A stretch of DNA of 64,000 bases, from positions 17,360,001-17,424,000 of the forward strand of contig CM106586.1 in NCBI GenBank assembly GCA_048013815.1, in the 5' to 3' direction. This DNA is from Setoptus koraiensis. Its lineage: Eukaryota > Arthropoda. A program made the translations under genes and the position numbers. Within the stretch, counting starts at the first letter, position 1. Every line of letters begins with the position of its first letter. Below, in pieces: positions 9,738 to 21,286 of this stretch. The notes below the pieces were generated by a model. That model ran no database searches, was not told where the DNA came from, and saw only the letters and a list, made by a program, of their open reading frames with translations.

Positions 9738-10765
9738 GAAACAAGTTTGCAATCGTGATCATTTGATTAATACGATTGGCGGTCACGATCGCATTGAGCG
9801 TTGGCTTGTTGGCCACAGCGAGCGACAATTGAGAACGAAGCTCGAAAGTTGTTGCAAGTTTGTTGCCAGTTTGCAACAAAACAAACAACAAGCAGCAACG
9901 GGCCGGCAAGCTGAAATTGCGTAAGTCGTGTCGCGCCGGGGAGGTCATGCACTCATAACGTAGCGTTACTCTCACTAATGCGATTTGTAGAGTAAAGCGA
10001 TGATGATGATGAGCACATCAGTGCTGTCAATTGATGCCATTCAATAACGCCGCGACAAGCCGCCGAACAACAATTAGATCAATCTGGCCGGATTACGGGA
10101 CGCTGCAGACACCGCTGACCGTAGCGAGCGGCCGGCCGGCCCGGTGTCGGCGCCGTCTTGTCGCGACCCGACCGCTGTAAGCTTATAACTTTCAAGTTGT
10201 AAGGCTCACAAAGAGCGTCTCGGCCGACTCGAATCAACGTTCGTGTTGCTATACATAGACCGCTGCAACGTTGATCCAATGCGATCGTGTCGCAACTTGT
10301 GAGCGAGACACAATGGCCAGCAATTCATTTATCACTTTTTGCCCAATCGCGTCTGTCATTTGTCACGCCCGAAAAATAGCCATTCGGCCGTTTCTCGGCC
10401 ATTTGGCCGTCTCTCCACTATTCGGCCGTTTTCGGCCACTCGCTCGCCCGCTCAGGCCACTCGTCGGCCCAGCAAGCGCTGGCTCGGCTCCAGGGGCCAC
10501 TCCAGAGACCGACCCCTAGTGGCCGGGGCGAGACACACAAGAGACGCGTTGGCCGGCCGTCGGCAACGCGATGAGCAAGGCCAACATGAATCGTGTGTTA
10601 CATGATCGCGAAAATATCCATATTCACTCGTGAATACGACACCGAGATTATGTAATGTTCACGCCGGACGCTCCCGTGCATTGTGCAACATTTCAATTTG
10701 ATCATTTCGCAGCATCAACTTCATCATTTGCGCAGCATCAATCTCGAATTGATTACAACTGGTGC

Positions 10766-10771
10766 TTTATT
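10766..10771 (-). terminator. Polyadenylation signal for the secreted-protein gene
   Basis: TTTATT on the plus strand is AATAAA on the minus strand, about 115 bp beyond the stop codon of the minus-strand gene at 10886-12259. Confidence 0.5.
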
Positions 10772-10885
10772 GGCTCATGGTCATTTGCGCCCTCTGTCGG
10801 GGCCGATCCGTCGGGCGCGTGGGCGGCGTTTCATCGGTGAAAGCGTCGAAGCGCCGGGCGCGTCCGGTCCGTCCAAGCGCCGGGC

Positions 10886-12259
10886 CTATCGGGCCTGCGC
10901 GGGCGTCCCGAAGAGGGTGGCCTGGGTCTGGGCCTGGACCTGCTTGTCGGAGTCGAGCAGCAGCGGGCTGCCCAGGTCGGCCTGCAGCGCCTTCAGGTAC
11001 TGCTCGAAGTCGGTTTGGATGACGCTGGCGGTCTTTTTCTTGCCGTCGCTGGTGAACTTGCCGTGATACAACTGATTGGCCGTCTCCACGGTGTTTCTCA
11101 GTAGGCCGCCCCGGGTGCCCATGGTCACCATCCAGGCTTTGTCGCGCGCAAAATCACCAATTTCCGTTATGGGGGCCACATAGGTATAGTAGCGGTGTCT
11201 GTGTTTGGCCTGGCGAACATCTCTCAGTATTTTCGCTGCCATTTTCACCGTGTCACCGCTAGTGGAGTCGGCCACCTTGTTTACCTGAACCATGGAAAAT
11301 ATCTGACAGAACGATGTCACTGCCAGCCATTTGTGCATGGAGGCGCTGGCGTCGTGATGCTCGTCCACTTGGCCCATGTCAAACACAACGCCCAATTGCT
11401 GTAGCCGAGCCAACGACATTATGTTGGCCAGATAAAATTGTTCCAAATTCCTGCACGAATCTATTATCTGGCTCAAATACTCGTAAGCCTGGCTGCTCAC
11501 CTCGTACTCTTGCACGACGTCCTCCTGGCCGGGGCCTGGCACAGCCACCAGATTGCTGGGGCCCTCGACGATCAGATCCATGTGCTCTATGCGGCGCAGG
11601 CCGGGTATTAGTGCGCTCAGTTTGTTGACGACGCCGCTGCGCCCATTGGTGGATTTGCCAAATTTCATCGCCTTTCTGGTGTGTTCCTTCATGAGCTCTT
11701 GCCAGCCCAGCGGGGTGGACAAAACGCGCACAAAGTCCAATGGATTCACCAATTCGTCGGCCTGTTCGAGATGGGCCAACAAGTGGCGCTTGCACTGATA
11801 GGCCAACTCTACGGCGTACAATGTGAAGAAATCGTTTATAATGGATCGCTTGCCGTGCGTTATGGGATTCGCCTTGAAATCAACAATCCAAAACTGTGCC
11901 AAATCCATTAGCAATTCAACATTGTCCGGCTTGCAGGGCCTGTCGCGTTCTTGCATCACCTTGGCCAGGCCCAAAATGGCCTCTCGTTCCACTATGCAGC
12001 GTTTAGTTAGCTGGTTGGTGGTGTCGTCGCCGTTGCCGCTGGACATGAGCTCCTTCACCAGATTGTCTCTGGCAAGAAATTCGTTGTAGTGCGTTAGAAA
12101 TTGTTCGAATTCGCTTATATGCTTAAACTTGAGCCTGTTGTTACAAGCGGAAACGATTGTGTCTCGGAGCTGTTCGTCGTTGATTAATGAGCCTGCATTG
12201 GCCAACGAGAGCAGCGAGCCCAGCGCGAGCACCACGCCGATAATAGCGATAGAACGCAT
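10886..12259 (-). CDS. Secreted protein of unknown family, 457 aa, intronless
   Basis: The frame starts at ATG 12259 with a textbook signal peptide: MRSIAI, a hydrophobic core, then LANA with cleavage expected near residue 22. The mature part is mainly helical, with scattered cysteines (about residues 39, 88, 108, 155, 268, 318), so some disulfides are likely. Several KR and RR pairs occur but no clear prohormone layout. Codon use is GC-rich, like the surrounding DNA. I do not recognise a family. The gene is isolated inside a large gene-poor stretch and, if the leader exon near 8.2 kb belongs to the Spätzle-like gene, it lies nested and antisense within that gene's first intron. A retroposed origin is possible given the lack of introns, but is not shown. 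Confidence 0.78.
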   Translation of the reverse strand: MRSIAIIGVVLALGSLLSLANAGSLINDEQLRDTIVSACNNRLKFKHISEFEQFLTHYNEFLARDNLVKELMSSGNGDDTTNQLTKRCIVEREAILGLAKVMQERDRPCKPDNVELLMDLAQFWIVDFKANPITHGKRSIINDFFTLYAVELAYQCKRHLLAHLEQADELVNPLDFVRVLSTPLGWQELMKEHTRKAMKFGKSTNGRSGVVNKLSALIPGLRRIEHMDLIVEGPSNLVAVPGPGQEDVVQEYEVSSQAYEYLSQIIDSCRNLEQFYLANIMSLARLQQLGVVFDMGQVDEHHDASASMHKWLAVTSFCQIFSMVQVNKVADSTSGDTVKMAAKILRDVRQAKHRHRYYTYVAPITEIGDFARDKAWMVTMGTRGGLLRNTVETANQLYHGKFTSDGKKKTASVIQTDFEQYLKALQADLGSPLLLDSDKQVQAQTQATLFGTPAQAR

Positions 12260-12309
12260 GATTCTTCACTGTGCGCAATACGTAAATAATAACGATAATT
12301 ATAAATTGA

Positions 12310-12317
12310 TATTTATA
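12310..12317 (-). promoter_or_regulatory. Possible TATA box of the 457-aa secreted-protein gene
   Basis: TATAAATA on the minus strand lies 51-58 bases before the start codon, a distance that would leave a short leader of about 25 bases. A second TATAAT-like stretch is close by, so the exact element is uncertain. Confidence 0.4.
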
Positions 12318-13334
12318 ACGGATATTACCGGATTAAATTACCGATGATATGTTGTAGAAGAATTGGGTTTGAACTGGCAAACGGGTGTGTTGAAACGAAC
12401 GTCAGGCTCGGCGTAGCAGTCGGATATCGTGTGCAATATGTGTGCTGCGCAGCGATAGACAAGAATTTCAGCCCAAAATACCAACCATTTCTATTATTAG
12501 CCATCGTTGGCGCTCAACTTGGCACTTGCCCCAGCGCCATTTATTTATATCCGTCAGCCCGTATATCCAGCAAATGTGGGCCGCATTTACGTTTATATTT
12601 GTCAGTATGTGATATGAGTGTATGTGATGACAAATATACAGATGATATGCGCATGATATCATATGCACGATGTCGGGCTGGTCGAGAAGTATTTTTAACA
12701 TTCGTGTCGGTCATTCGGCGCGGCTTCGGCGCGGCTTGGGCGCGCTGGCGGTGGCGCCAACTGCACAGGCAGCGCTCACATGTTGTGAGTCACAAGCACT
12801 GTCAATTGCCAGTAGGAACTAATTACGGCTGACCGTTTCGACACTGAAACAAAAAACGCTTTTGTCCCGAATCGCGACCGTCCAACTTTCGAATGTGTCA
12901 ATTGGCGGACAAACGCAGCTTGCCGACGAGGCGCGCGAGCCAGCGAGGCAAAAAGTTGCACTCTTGCCTTCTGAGTCGAATATCGTTTCGAAATTCGGAC
13001 GCCGTTTCGAAATTCGAACGCCGCTTCGGACGCCGCTTCGGACGCCGTCTCGAATGTCGCGTCAAGTGGCGAAAAGGCGACCAAAGTCGGCCCGAAACGG
13101 CCAAAAACGGTGGCGATAATGGCGCCGATGCAAAAAGAGCCACAAGTGGACACGTGGGCGCCAATTATGTCATCATCGTAATTATGTCATGTGTTGTTGA
13201 CCCAGGGCCAGCACTTTGCCAGCATCATATCAGGCGTCACGAAGCATGCCGCTGACCGGCAACCGAAGCCAACTGGCCAAGTGGTTGTTGGCTAACGAGT
13301 GGCGAGTGGCGAGTGGCGCCGCCAACAAACTGCT

Positions 13335-13395
13335 CAATTTGTGAATCACAAATTGAGATTTGTGATTCACAAATTGAGACTTGTGAATCACAAAA
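13335..13395. repeat. Three tandem copies of a palindromic TTTGTGAWTCACAAA unit
   Basis: Three direct copies about 22 bp apart each contain the near-perfect palindrome TTTGTGA(A/T)TCACAAA, joined by TTGAGA. Each copy is both a direct and an inverted repeat of its neighbours. Confidence 0.85.
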
Positions 13396-13483
13396 ATGTG
13401 TGATAAATGGAAAAAGTTTCACTTTGTGCCGCTCTGACGCAACTAACTTTTCAAGCTTTTTTTCCTTGTTTTTGCATGCGCTC

Positions 13484-13510
13484 TCTCGCCATGTTGCATA
13501 CATGGCGAGA
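13484..13510. repeat. Perfect 11-bp hairpin, 5-nt loop
   Basis: TCTCGCCATGT (13484-13494) and ACATGGCGAGA (13500-13510) are exact reverse complements around TGCAT. Confidence 0.85.
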
Positions 13511-13531
13511 TTTATGGTTATGACACGCGCC

Positions 13532-13585
13532 TTTGTTATTGGTCAGTTTGCAATGGTAATTGTTGCCAAACTGACCAATAACAAA
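13532..13585. repeat. 22-bp hairpin with one bulge, 9-nt loop
   Basis: The left arm at 13532-13553 (TTTGTTATTGGTCAG...) and the right arm at 13563-13585 (...CTGACCAATAACAAA) pair throughout except for one extra base. The loop is 13554-13562. Confidence 0.88.
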
Positions 13586-13992
13586 TCACTATCTCTGGCC
13601 AGTCGTATGAAACTTAAAATGCATTTATGTTGAGTGCGTCTATCAGTCTATTATCGGTACATTGGGCTGTGTGCAATGTGGGCTCGGACAGGTGAACAAG
13701 TGCTATCGTTATATTCAACAAGTGCTGGCTCATTCTCATTTGGCCGCTGTTCGTGATTTAGCCCTGATTCCGAATCAGTGATTCGTCTGCTATAGCTACA
13801 GCTTCATACGTATCATTCATAGCACAGTTCATCGTATTCATATAGCACAGTTTACCTGTGGTCGTTGAGGCGTCGTTAGCATTTAGCTGACAGTGCGTTT
13901 AGAATTCAGTGGCATCCAGTGCCAACAGTAGTGGACAGCAGCAGCAACAGCAGCAGCAATTACACTTGACTTGACGCTGTTTGTGTGCGCCG

Positions 13993-14033
13993 CGGCTGAC
14001 CGTTACGCAAGCCAGTTGCATAACGGTCAGCCG
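13993..14033. repeat. 18-bp hairpin with one mismatch, 5-nt loop
   Basis: The left arm at 13993-14010 (CGGCTGACCGTTACGCAA) pairs with the right arm at 14016-14033 with a single C-A mismatch. The loop is GCCAG. Confidence 0.88.
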
Positions 14034-14937
14034 AGTCAGTGCCAAGAGTTTTTGCACTGCCTAATTTGGCCACTGCGCGCGGTCATTGTTCTTGTTGAGA
14101 ATGGTCTGCACTCAAAATACTCTCTTCTTCTGCCATACAGCATGTGGCAGCAGTAGCGCTATTTAGACAGGGCACAGCATTACATAATAGATGTGTTATG
14201 CATTGTATGACATATGTATGTATGCATATGCAGCATTATGCAGCATGTATTAGGCAACATGCGTTGTGCGATATGTGGGCCAAGTCGGCCGATATCGGCT
14301 GGCTCATTAGCCGATGGCTCATTAGCGCCAACCTTGATTGGTCATTCCGAATGACTCATTCGGACGATGGCCGAATCGGTGCAAGGCCGGCAGTTTGCGG
14401 GGACGCGACAGCGTGCAAATGTGTCCACTGTGTGCCAGTGCAGCCATGCGAATATCCTCAAACGCGAGAATATCCTCAAGCGCAAAAATATGCTGAAAGG
14501 CGAAAATATCCTCAGCAACAACGACATTTTGTCAGCAACAAAATCTCGGCCGCGTTTAGTGCTGCGCCCGGCCACGCCACACCGAGCGAGCGATCTATTT
14601 CGGAACGTATGCACGGGTCTTTGAAATCACCACCGAGTCCGATGCTGACCGCCAGACTGCCGATCTGTCCGCAGTGGCGCGATAATTGTCAAAGTCGGCT
14701 TAATGGAGCTATTCATTCATTTTGGTACGGCCGGTCGGTTTGTCGAAAAGCGTGGTTGCTTGTGGAAATAGACAACTGACAATAATTGTGTAATTGTAGC
14801 GGCAACAAGTGTTATTTTGCATTCTGTCGCTGCTGTTTCCACACACTGGCCGCGCTGCTTGTGCAAACTCATCAGGCTCAATTTTCTCACCGGCGGCGCC
14901 GATTTGGGCTTCGGCTCGGCCAGTCAGCCGAAGCTCC

Positions 14938-15080
14938 GCGACGCACCGCGACGCACCGCGACAGGCCGCGATACACCGCGATACCGAGACACTGCGATGC
15001 CGAGACACCGAGACACCGAGACACCGAGACACCGAGACACCGAGACACCGAGACACCGAGACACCGAGACACCGAGACAC
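14938..15080 (+). repeat. 8-bp tandem array (CGAGACAC)n
   Basis: Ten exact copies of CGAGACAC occupy 15001-15080. They are preceded by degenerate relatives (CGACGCAC, CGATACAC and similar) back to about 14938, which suggests the perfect part is a recent expansion from an older degenerate array. Confidence 0.95.
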
Positions 15081-17194
15081 TTAGAGACGCTGAAACACTT
15101 GGATTATCCAAGTTGGATACCGAGGGAGAGAGACAGCGAAAAAAACGAGACTCTCGCTGCTTATCTGAGAGCCGCGCGGATTGGCGCTTGTTTAAAATAA
15201 CGACACATTGTAACTGGCAGCCAACGAGATATGGCCGCCGGAGAGGCAGCAGCCGGCGCTGGTTTGTATCGACGAGGAAAATACACGCCGAGATAATGTG
15301 TGAGACATTTTGCCAAACTGAGGTTCTTTGTTTTGAGCGCGGCCGTCGACAGCCGCCGCCGTTTCTCGTTGGCCGCCGTTTCTCGTTGGCCGCCGCTGTT
15401 TCTCGTTGACTTGGCCTGTCGCAATTGTCAGCAAACAATTTTAGCAATGCGACAACATTTATCTGACGCAACCGATCTATTCTGGAATGGAGCTGGCCCA
15501 CAGTGGCGGCGCATTGCATCATTTGCATCATCTCCGCAGCGCTGCGGACCAAAGTGGCCGCTGTCGTCGTCGTCGTCGTCGTCGTCGGCAGCCGCAATCA
15601 ATACTTATGACAATGACGACGCAACAGCCACGCCAACAGCGACAGTCAGCAGCGGCAACAACCAAAAAACAGTGATAGTTGGCTGGCTGCTTGGCTGGCT
15701 GTTTTTTGTTGATTTAATTTCTGCTTCTTTCTGTTCGCTGTCACTTGTTGCTTCGCTGTCGCTTGTTGCTGCTTCGCTGTCACTTGCTGCTTCGCTGTCA
15801 CTTGCTGGCTCGCTGTCGCTTGTTGCTGCTTCGCTGTCACTCGTTGCCTCGGCGACGGCGCTTACCGTCGCCGTTAAAAATGGCTCCGTCCAAGTCAAAC
15901 CGCAACTATCACAGGTGCTTAGGGCATCCTTGCAGCGTTGACACTTTCTCCTCGGCTCGCTCACACGACAAACAATATCTGTGCGACTTTGTGTGTCGCC
16001 GAGTCGCGCCGCCGACTGCTGCCGTCGGACTGCATCGCCGACCCGCTGCCGGCCCGCCGACGGCCAGAGCGGCGGCGGCGTTCGGGCCGGCTGGCCCGCC
16101 GGCGTCCCTCGAATCGCTCGAATCGCCGGCTTCCCTCGAATCGCTCGAATCGCCGGCTTTTATCGAATCGCCCGGTGCCCGATCGGGAATTATCGGCTCG
16201 TTTGTCGGCGATGCGCCAGGCGGCTCGCATGTATATCATTATACACAGCAGCAGGCAACCATTAATCATCGCAGCGAGGCAGCGAGCGATTGTTGTTGGC
16301 CGATCAGATCGCCTGGCGCGCCCCGTTGCCCATTAGCGTCACTTAGGCGCCGTCGCATCGGCTGCCAGGCCGGCCGACGCATGAGAGTGTCGCCAAGCGC
16401 CGCTCACCTGTCGCGCACCGTCCATCAGTGGCAATTTGGATAATGGCGCCAGCCGCAACAATGTGCGATACCGTTACTTGGCGACTTTGCGATGCATTGC
16501 GGCACACACAGTTCACCGCTTACATTTGACTCAAATGATTTGAGGCAATAATGTTACGCATACGGCGACAACATTGCGTATACGGCAACAACAATGTTAC
16601 GTATGCGGCTCACAATCAGTATATATCGGTATATATAGCACGGCGGCGGGTGCCAAAAAACGGTAATGGTCTGGCTGGCGAGTTGCGCCAAGATAATGTG
16701 CATTTGTCAGTTGGCCGGTTGTCGCAAAAACAACCCTCTTCCTCGTTATTATTGTCGCTGTTGTTATTATTATCATTGTTGTCGTTTCGTGCTCACTCAC
16801 TCACTTTTTTCTGCCTCGACAAACATGCTCGCTCGACGTTGCCCACTCACCTGTCGCCGTGAGTCGCTTACAGCGTAAGAAGAAACGAGAATAAAATCGA
16901 AGAAGCCACCCATTGCTGGCGAGCTCGTTTACGCTGCCGTTTCGACGTTAATGATCATGATTGTTTTTCACTCGGCTGCCAATCTGGCGCCGAACACACA
17001 CACACACACTGCGCCGCGCCGCGGTGTCCATATGTCACACACACACTTCCTAGATACGGATAGTAGAAAGTCAGCGCCAATCTCTGGCATGTTGATATTA
17101 TTACATATTACGCACATTATATATTGTGTATGAGCTTGCGTAATGATCTCTCTCTGGTTACGCTTAAATTATCGCCAGATCGGTGATGCGCCCC

Positions 17195-17340
17195 GCAACG
17201 GCAACAACAGCGACAGCAACGCCGACAACAGCGACAACAGCGACAACAGCGACAACAGCGACAACAACGACAACAGCGACAGCAACAACGCCAACAACGA
17301 CAACAACGACAACAACGACAGCCGCAACAAGAGCAACAGG
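17195..17340 (+). repeat. 9-bp CGACAACAG-type array
   Basis: The stretch is built of CGACAACAG and CAACAACGA variants, all open in several frames on both strands. It ends directly in a donor-like AACAG/GTGAGC. Confidence 0.85.
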
Positions 17341-17430
17341 TGAGCCGAGCGCATAAAAAGCGGCCGAAGACAGGCGCTGTCGGCGCACTTGGAATGCTTC
17401 GCGATTCGCCTATTGCCAATTCTATTTCCT

Positions 17431-17486
17431 TCTTTCGCCTCTTTCGCTTCTTTCGCTTCGTTCGCTTCTTTCGCCTATTTCGCTTC
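17431..17486 (+). repeat. 9-bp TTTCGCTTC-type array
   Basis: About six copies of TTTCGCTTC/TTTCGCCTC occur in tandem. Confidence 0.8.
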
Positions 17487-17795
17487 CAGCGCCGTCAGCG
17501 CCGTCAGCGGTGGGTGTAATTTTTTGCTGGCTGTCGCTATTCTGACGCTGTTGCCGTCCTGTTGGCCCTGTCGGCTTGGCTCGGTCGCCCAGACGCCGGC
17601 TCGCAGCGGCACATCCAATCTAATCGGCTGTTTTGATTTTGATTTTGTGACAACGAACGCACTCGAAAAGAAGACTCGCCATTACGCAACTATTAATTGT
17701 TGCATGGGTGCATCGCAGCACACAACCAACAAGCAACAAGCAACAAGCAACTGGCAACTGGCAACCGCGATCGGATGCTCACCCGATGCTCCGAC

Positions 17796-17910
17796 CAGCT
17801 GACACAAGCAGCTGACACAAGCGACTGTCACAAGCGACTGACACAAGCAGCTGACACAAGCAGCTGACACAGGTAACTGACATAAGCAGCTGACATATGC
17901 AGCTGATATG
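17796..17910 (+). repeat. 13-bp tandem array carrying CAGCTG E-boxes
   Basis: The unit CAGCTGACACAAG repeats about nine times. Six copies retain the CAGCTG core, others read CGACTG or TAACTG. Confidence 0.9.
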
Positions 17911-18873
17911 CTGCAGACAATTAATGTGCGCTTGACTCACCTGTTGGCGTCGCTGTTGTTGTCGTTGTTGTTGTCGCTGTTGCTGTCGTTGCTGTTGTTG
18001 CTGTTGCTGTTGTTGTCGTTGTTGGTGTTGTTGTTGTTGGCCGGAGCCCACCAGCGGAGCTAATCAGACTGTGAGTGACAAGTGACAAGACGGTTCGGGG
18101 TGGCCTATTGTGTTCGAGCGAACACAGGGATCGCTTGCTCGCAATCAGCTGTTACAGCCAGATAAGACTCTCATTGTAGGAGCTGGCCGCGGCGACGCCA
18201 GCGATTAAATCGCCTGTTTAGACTGCCGTTTGGGCCGTTTGCCGTTCGCTAAAAAGACCAATTTTGGGCCAATTTTGTCGTTGTTGTCGCCGACGTTGCT
18301 GCCCACTGTGATGCGGATGCTGACTCGCTCTGATTGCAACCTGTGTGTACCTCCGCTCCAACGTTGCCGACCACTGTTGCACAGTGTCCAACAGTACAGC
18401 GTCTAACACACAGATAATGAGACACAGGTGAGTCGCTTGCCGGCTAATTTGTTGGTGTGTGCCACTTTCGCTCAGCTGAGCGCTCGTCAAGACTGTCGCT
18501 TGCAATTGACAATTGTCAGTTGTCAGTTGTGTGTCATTGCCATGATCATCCTGCCGGCATCAAAGTGACATATGCTGCCGCAGTAGCGCGCATCTTGCCA
18601 TTATCAACAACCATTATCGTCATCTGTTTCACTTCCGCTCTGACGATGGGCCCGGTCTGCGCCGCTTGTGACAGCCGCTTGTGGCTTGTTACAAGTTGGC
18701 CTATTTGCACTGGCGCTGATTGTCATGCCAATTGCAGCAACAGGCGACAATTAACGAGCTGTAATAACGATACGACGCCAACAGCCAACAGCCAAGACGC
18801 CAAGACCAACGAATAACGATACGATACATAACGATAATGGCATATTGGCGACTGTCATTGTCAGCTGTTGGCT

Positions 18874-18993
18874 GTTGTGTAGTGTCGTCAGCTGTTTTGT
18901 GTTGTGTAGTGTCGTCAGCTGTTTTGTGTTGTGTAATGTCGTCAGCTGTTTTGTGTTGTGTAATGTCGTCAGCTGTTGTAGGTTGTGTAATGT
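18874..18993 (+). repeat. 27-bp tandem array, each unit with a CAGCTG E-box
   Basis: The unit GTTGTGTAGTGTCGTCAGCT plus GTTTTGT repeats about 4.4 times with single substitutions (AGTG/AATG). Each full unit contains one GTCAGCTGTT. Confidence 0.92.
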
Positions 18994-20970
18994 CAGGCGT
19001 GCTGTAATGTCGGCGTGTCCGATTGCATTCGCATCAATCGATAACACACACACACACACGGGTGGTGGCAATAGGAAACTGTCATTATATTGACAGATGA
19101 ATCGGCTGTTTCTCTACGTTTGTCATGAACGTCAGTGACTCGCTGGCCGGCGTAAATACAAATTTGGCCAGTAGACACAAAAGTGTGCTACTGCAAAAAC
19201 AGCTCACCGTCAGCTGTTTGTGCCCTGTGCAATGTGTCTCCCTGTCTTTAATCAAGTCAGCGACGTTTGTTGTCATTTGTTGACGTGCACACACACACGC
19301 ACACACACAATGGGCCTGACAAGCAGCTGTCTGGCGCATTGTTTTGTTGCTGGCAGTCAGCTGTTGTCGTCGTTGTCGCTGTCGCTGTCGTTGTTGTCTA
19401 ATCTAATCTAATGAATGATCCATGCCGAATGAACGATTCATTCCGACTGAATGGGCCAACGAAAGCGCTATTGTTGGCGCTTGTTTGCAATTCTCTTTAG
19501 GCGTGTGTGTGTGTGTGTCGTGTACCTGTCGTGTGTTGGCATGCCGATCGCAAGAATCTTGTAACAAGATTCCATGTTTCATGCCAAGGCGACGCCATAA
19601 GGCGACGGGGCCAGCGAAGCCCGAGAAGCGAGAGAAGCCAGCGAAGCCCGAGAAGCGAGCGACAGTTATTATTTGTGCCGGCTACCATCGATACTATGCG
19701 CAACAAATCGATAGGCTGTCGATCGAGCAGTAACATTATGTAACACACGATGGCAACAAGTGAAAAGTGAACGGCCAACAGCCAATGGCCAATGGCGAAA
19801 ATAAACAAACAAACTGGCTTTACATTTACCGAAATTCTTCTGTCCCCTGCAAACAATTGATTGAATCAATCGAATCGTGCCCATTCTTTGCCGTAATCAC
19901 CTACAACACATGCGCTCTGCTTTCATTTATTATCAGCATTATTATTATTATCAGCATTATTATTATTATCAGCATTATTATTATTATTATCAGTATTATT
20001 ATTATTCGCCGCCACATCGGCCATGATAAATCCAGATAAAGAGCCCAGTTGGCCAATATTTCGCCGCTGTTTAAGCCAAACAGCGATATTACGCAACGTT
20101 GCGTCTTGTTTGTTGTTCGTGTGTCCACTCTTTGGCCTTTCGTTTGCAATCGAAAGCTCGCAATCGCAAGCCGCGATTGTGCACCCATCGAAGCCAACGG
20201 CAACAAGTTGCGTCACTTCCTAGCGCGCCCGTCCGTCAATCGCAAACGGAAACGAACGGCGCCAAAAGTCGCCGTCACCTGACTCATTTAGAATTCTGGA
20301 GTCAACATTGAAACATTGCTCCAATCGAACGCTCTGCTGTGAACGGTGCGACCTCCGCCGGCTCCAATCATTGGAGTCCAATGGCCGCACAAACTCGAAT
20401 CGCGGCCGGGGGGACAAAAGAGATTTTGTCAGCACACGATCGATCATGATTTTTCGCTGGATTTTGCGCTGGATTTGGCGCCACCGTCGAGCACCAAATG
20501 AGTTTGCGCCAAGCTAAACGGCCCAATGAGAAGCCGCAAGCCGCTAAATGGCGCCCTGTCCGGTGTGTTGCGGTGGCTGTTGACATGTTGTTGGGCGCAC
20601 TCCATGAAGCTCGCAATTTGGCAATTAAACTTGCCCATTTGACGATAGCCACGACACCGCTGTCTCGACTTGTCGACGGCCGACACGACATGGCAAACGT
20701 TTGAATGGTGGCGAGACATTGTTTGCTTTGTGTCGCCAAAATTGTTTGCTTTATTTCGCCAAAATCGTTCGGGCCGAATGGTGTGCATTGCCAATAACTT
20801 ATTGGCGACATTATGCGCTCAATTGGTGGCCGCTGCCGGATCCGCAATCACTGACGGTCACGAGAAATGAGTGGTGGTTGCGTCATGATTGCGACCGGAT
20901 TATGGCCTGCATTCACTCTGGTCGCATTGTCGCACAACCCTTGCCATGCTCGCGTCTCGCCACTGGGCCC

Positions 20971-21104
20971 CACAGCGAGACAAAGCCCCAGATCGAGACA
21001 AAGCCCCACAGCGAGACAAAGCCCCAGATCGAGACAAAGCCCCAGATCGAGACAAAGCCCCACAGCGAGACAAAGCCCCAGATCGAGACAAAGCCCCAGA
21101 TCGA
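20971..21104 (+). repeat. 18-bp tandem array
   Basis: Two alternating variants, CACAGCGAGACAAAGCCC and CAGATCGAGACAAAGCCC, give about seven copies. The mixed order suggests duplication of dimers or trimers. Confidence 0.92.
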
Positions 21105-21240
21105 GGACAGGGCTCCAGCGAAGCTCCGCCGAAGGTGCGGTAAGGTTTTGCTGGGCGGCAACGAGGCGGCCGGATAACGTCCGGTGATTTATACGCAGTC
21201 ACAATGTCATAGTGCGTCGCAGGAAATCCGGGCGCCAATT

Positions 21241-21286
21241 GTCGAGCGAATGGTCGAGCGAATGGTCGAGCGAATGGTCGAGCGAA
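21241..21286 (+). repeat. 12-bp tandem array, about four copies
   Basis: GTCGAGCGAATG is repeated; the last copy diverges to GTCGAGCGAAAG. Confidence 0.9.

Larger units (their letters stand above)
7105..10885. other. Non-coding region with candidate promoter, 5'-UTR exon and simple repeats
   Basis: No coding gene is supported. Contents include TATAAATA at 7284-7291, a (GA)n run at about 7607-7632, (TG)n at about 7732-7746, a likely non-coding exon ending at 8233, (CAG)n at about 8740-8761, a threefold TGACATTTCTCT direct repeat at about 8900-8940, (CA)n at about 9088-9114 and a threefold 17-bp array at 9687-9737. The part from about 9.4 kb becomes GC-rich. Open frames here are short and overlap on both strands. 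Confidence 0.6.

Noticed and set aside
14144-15941. Several frames of 120-236 codons on both strands
   Set aside because: They follow the 8-bp CGAGACAC array and GAC/GTC-rich sequence, which are open in many frames at once; the products are repeats of RHRDTE or VSRCLG type with no fold.
17117-17419. Cysteine/arginine-rich minus-strand frame
   Set aside because: It is the reverse of the 9-bp CGACAACAG array; the cysteines come from GTTGTCGCTG repeats and not from a disulfide-rich protein.
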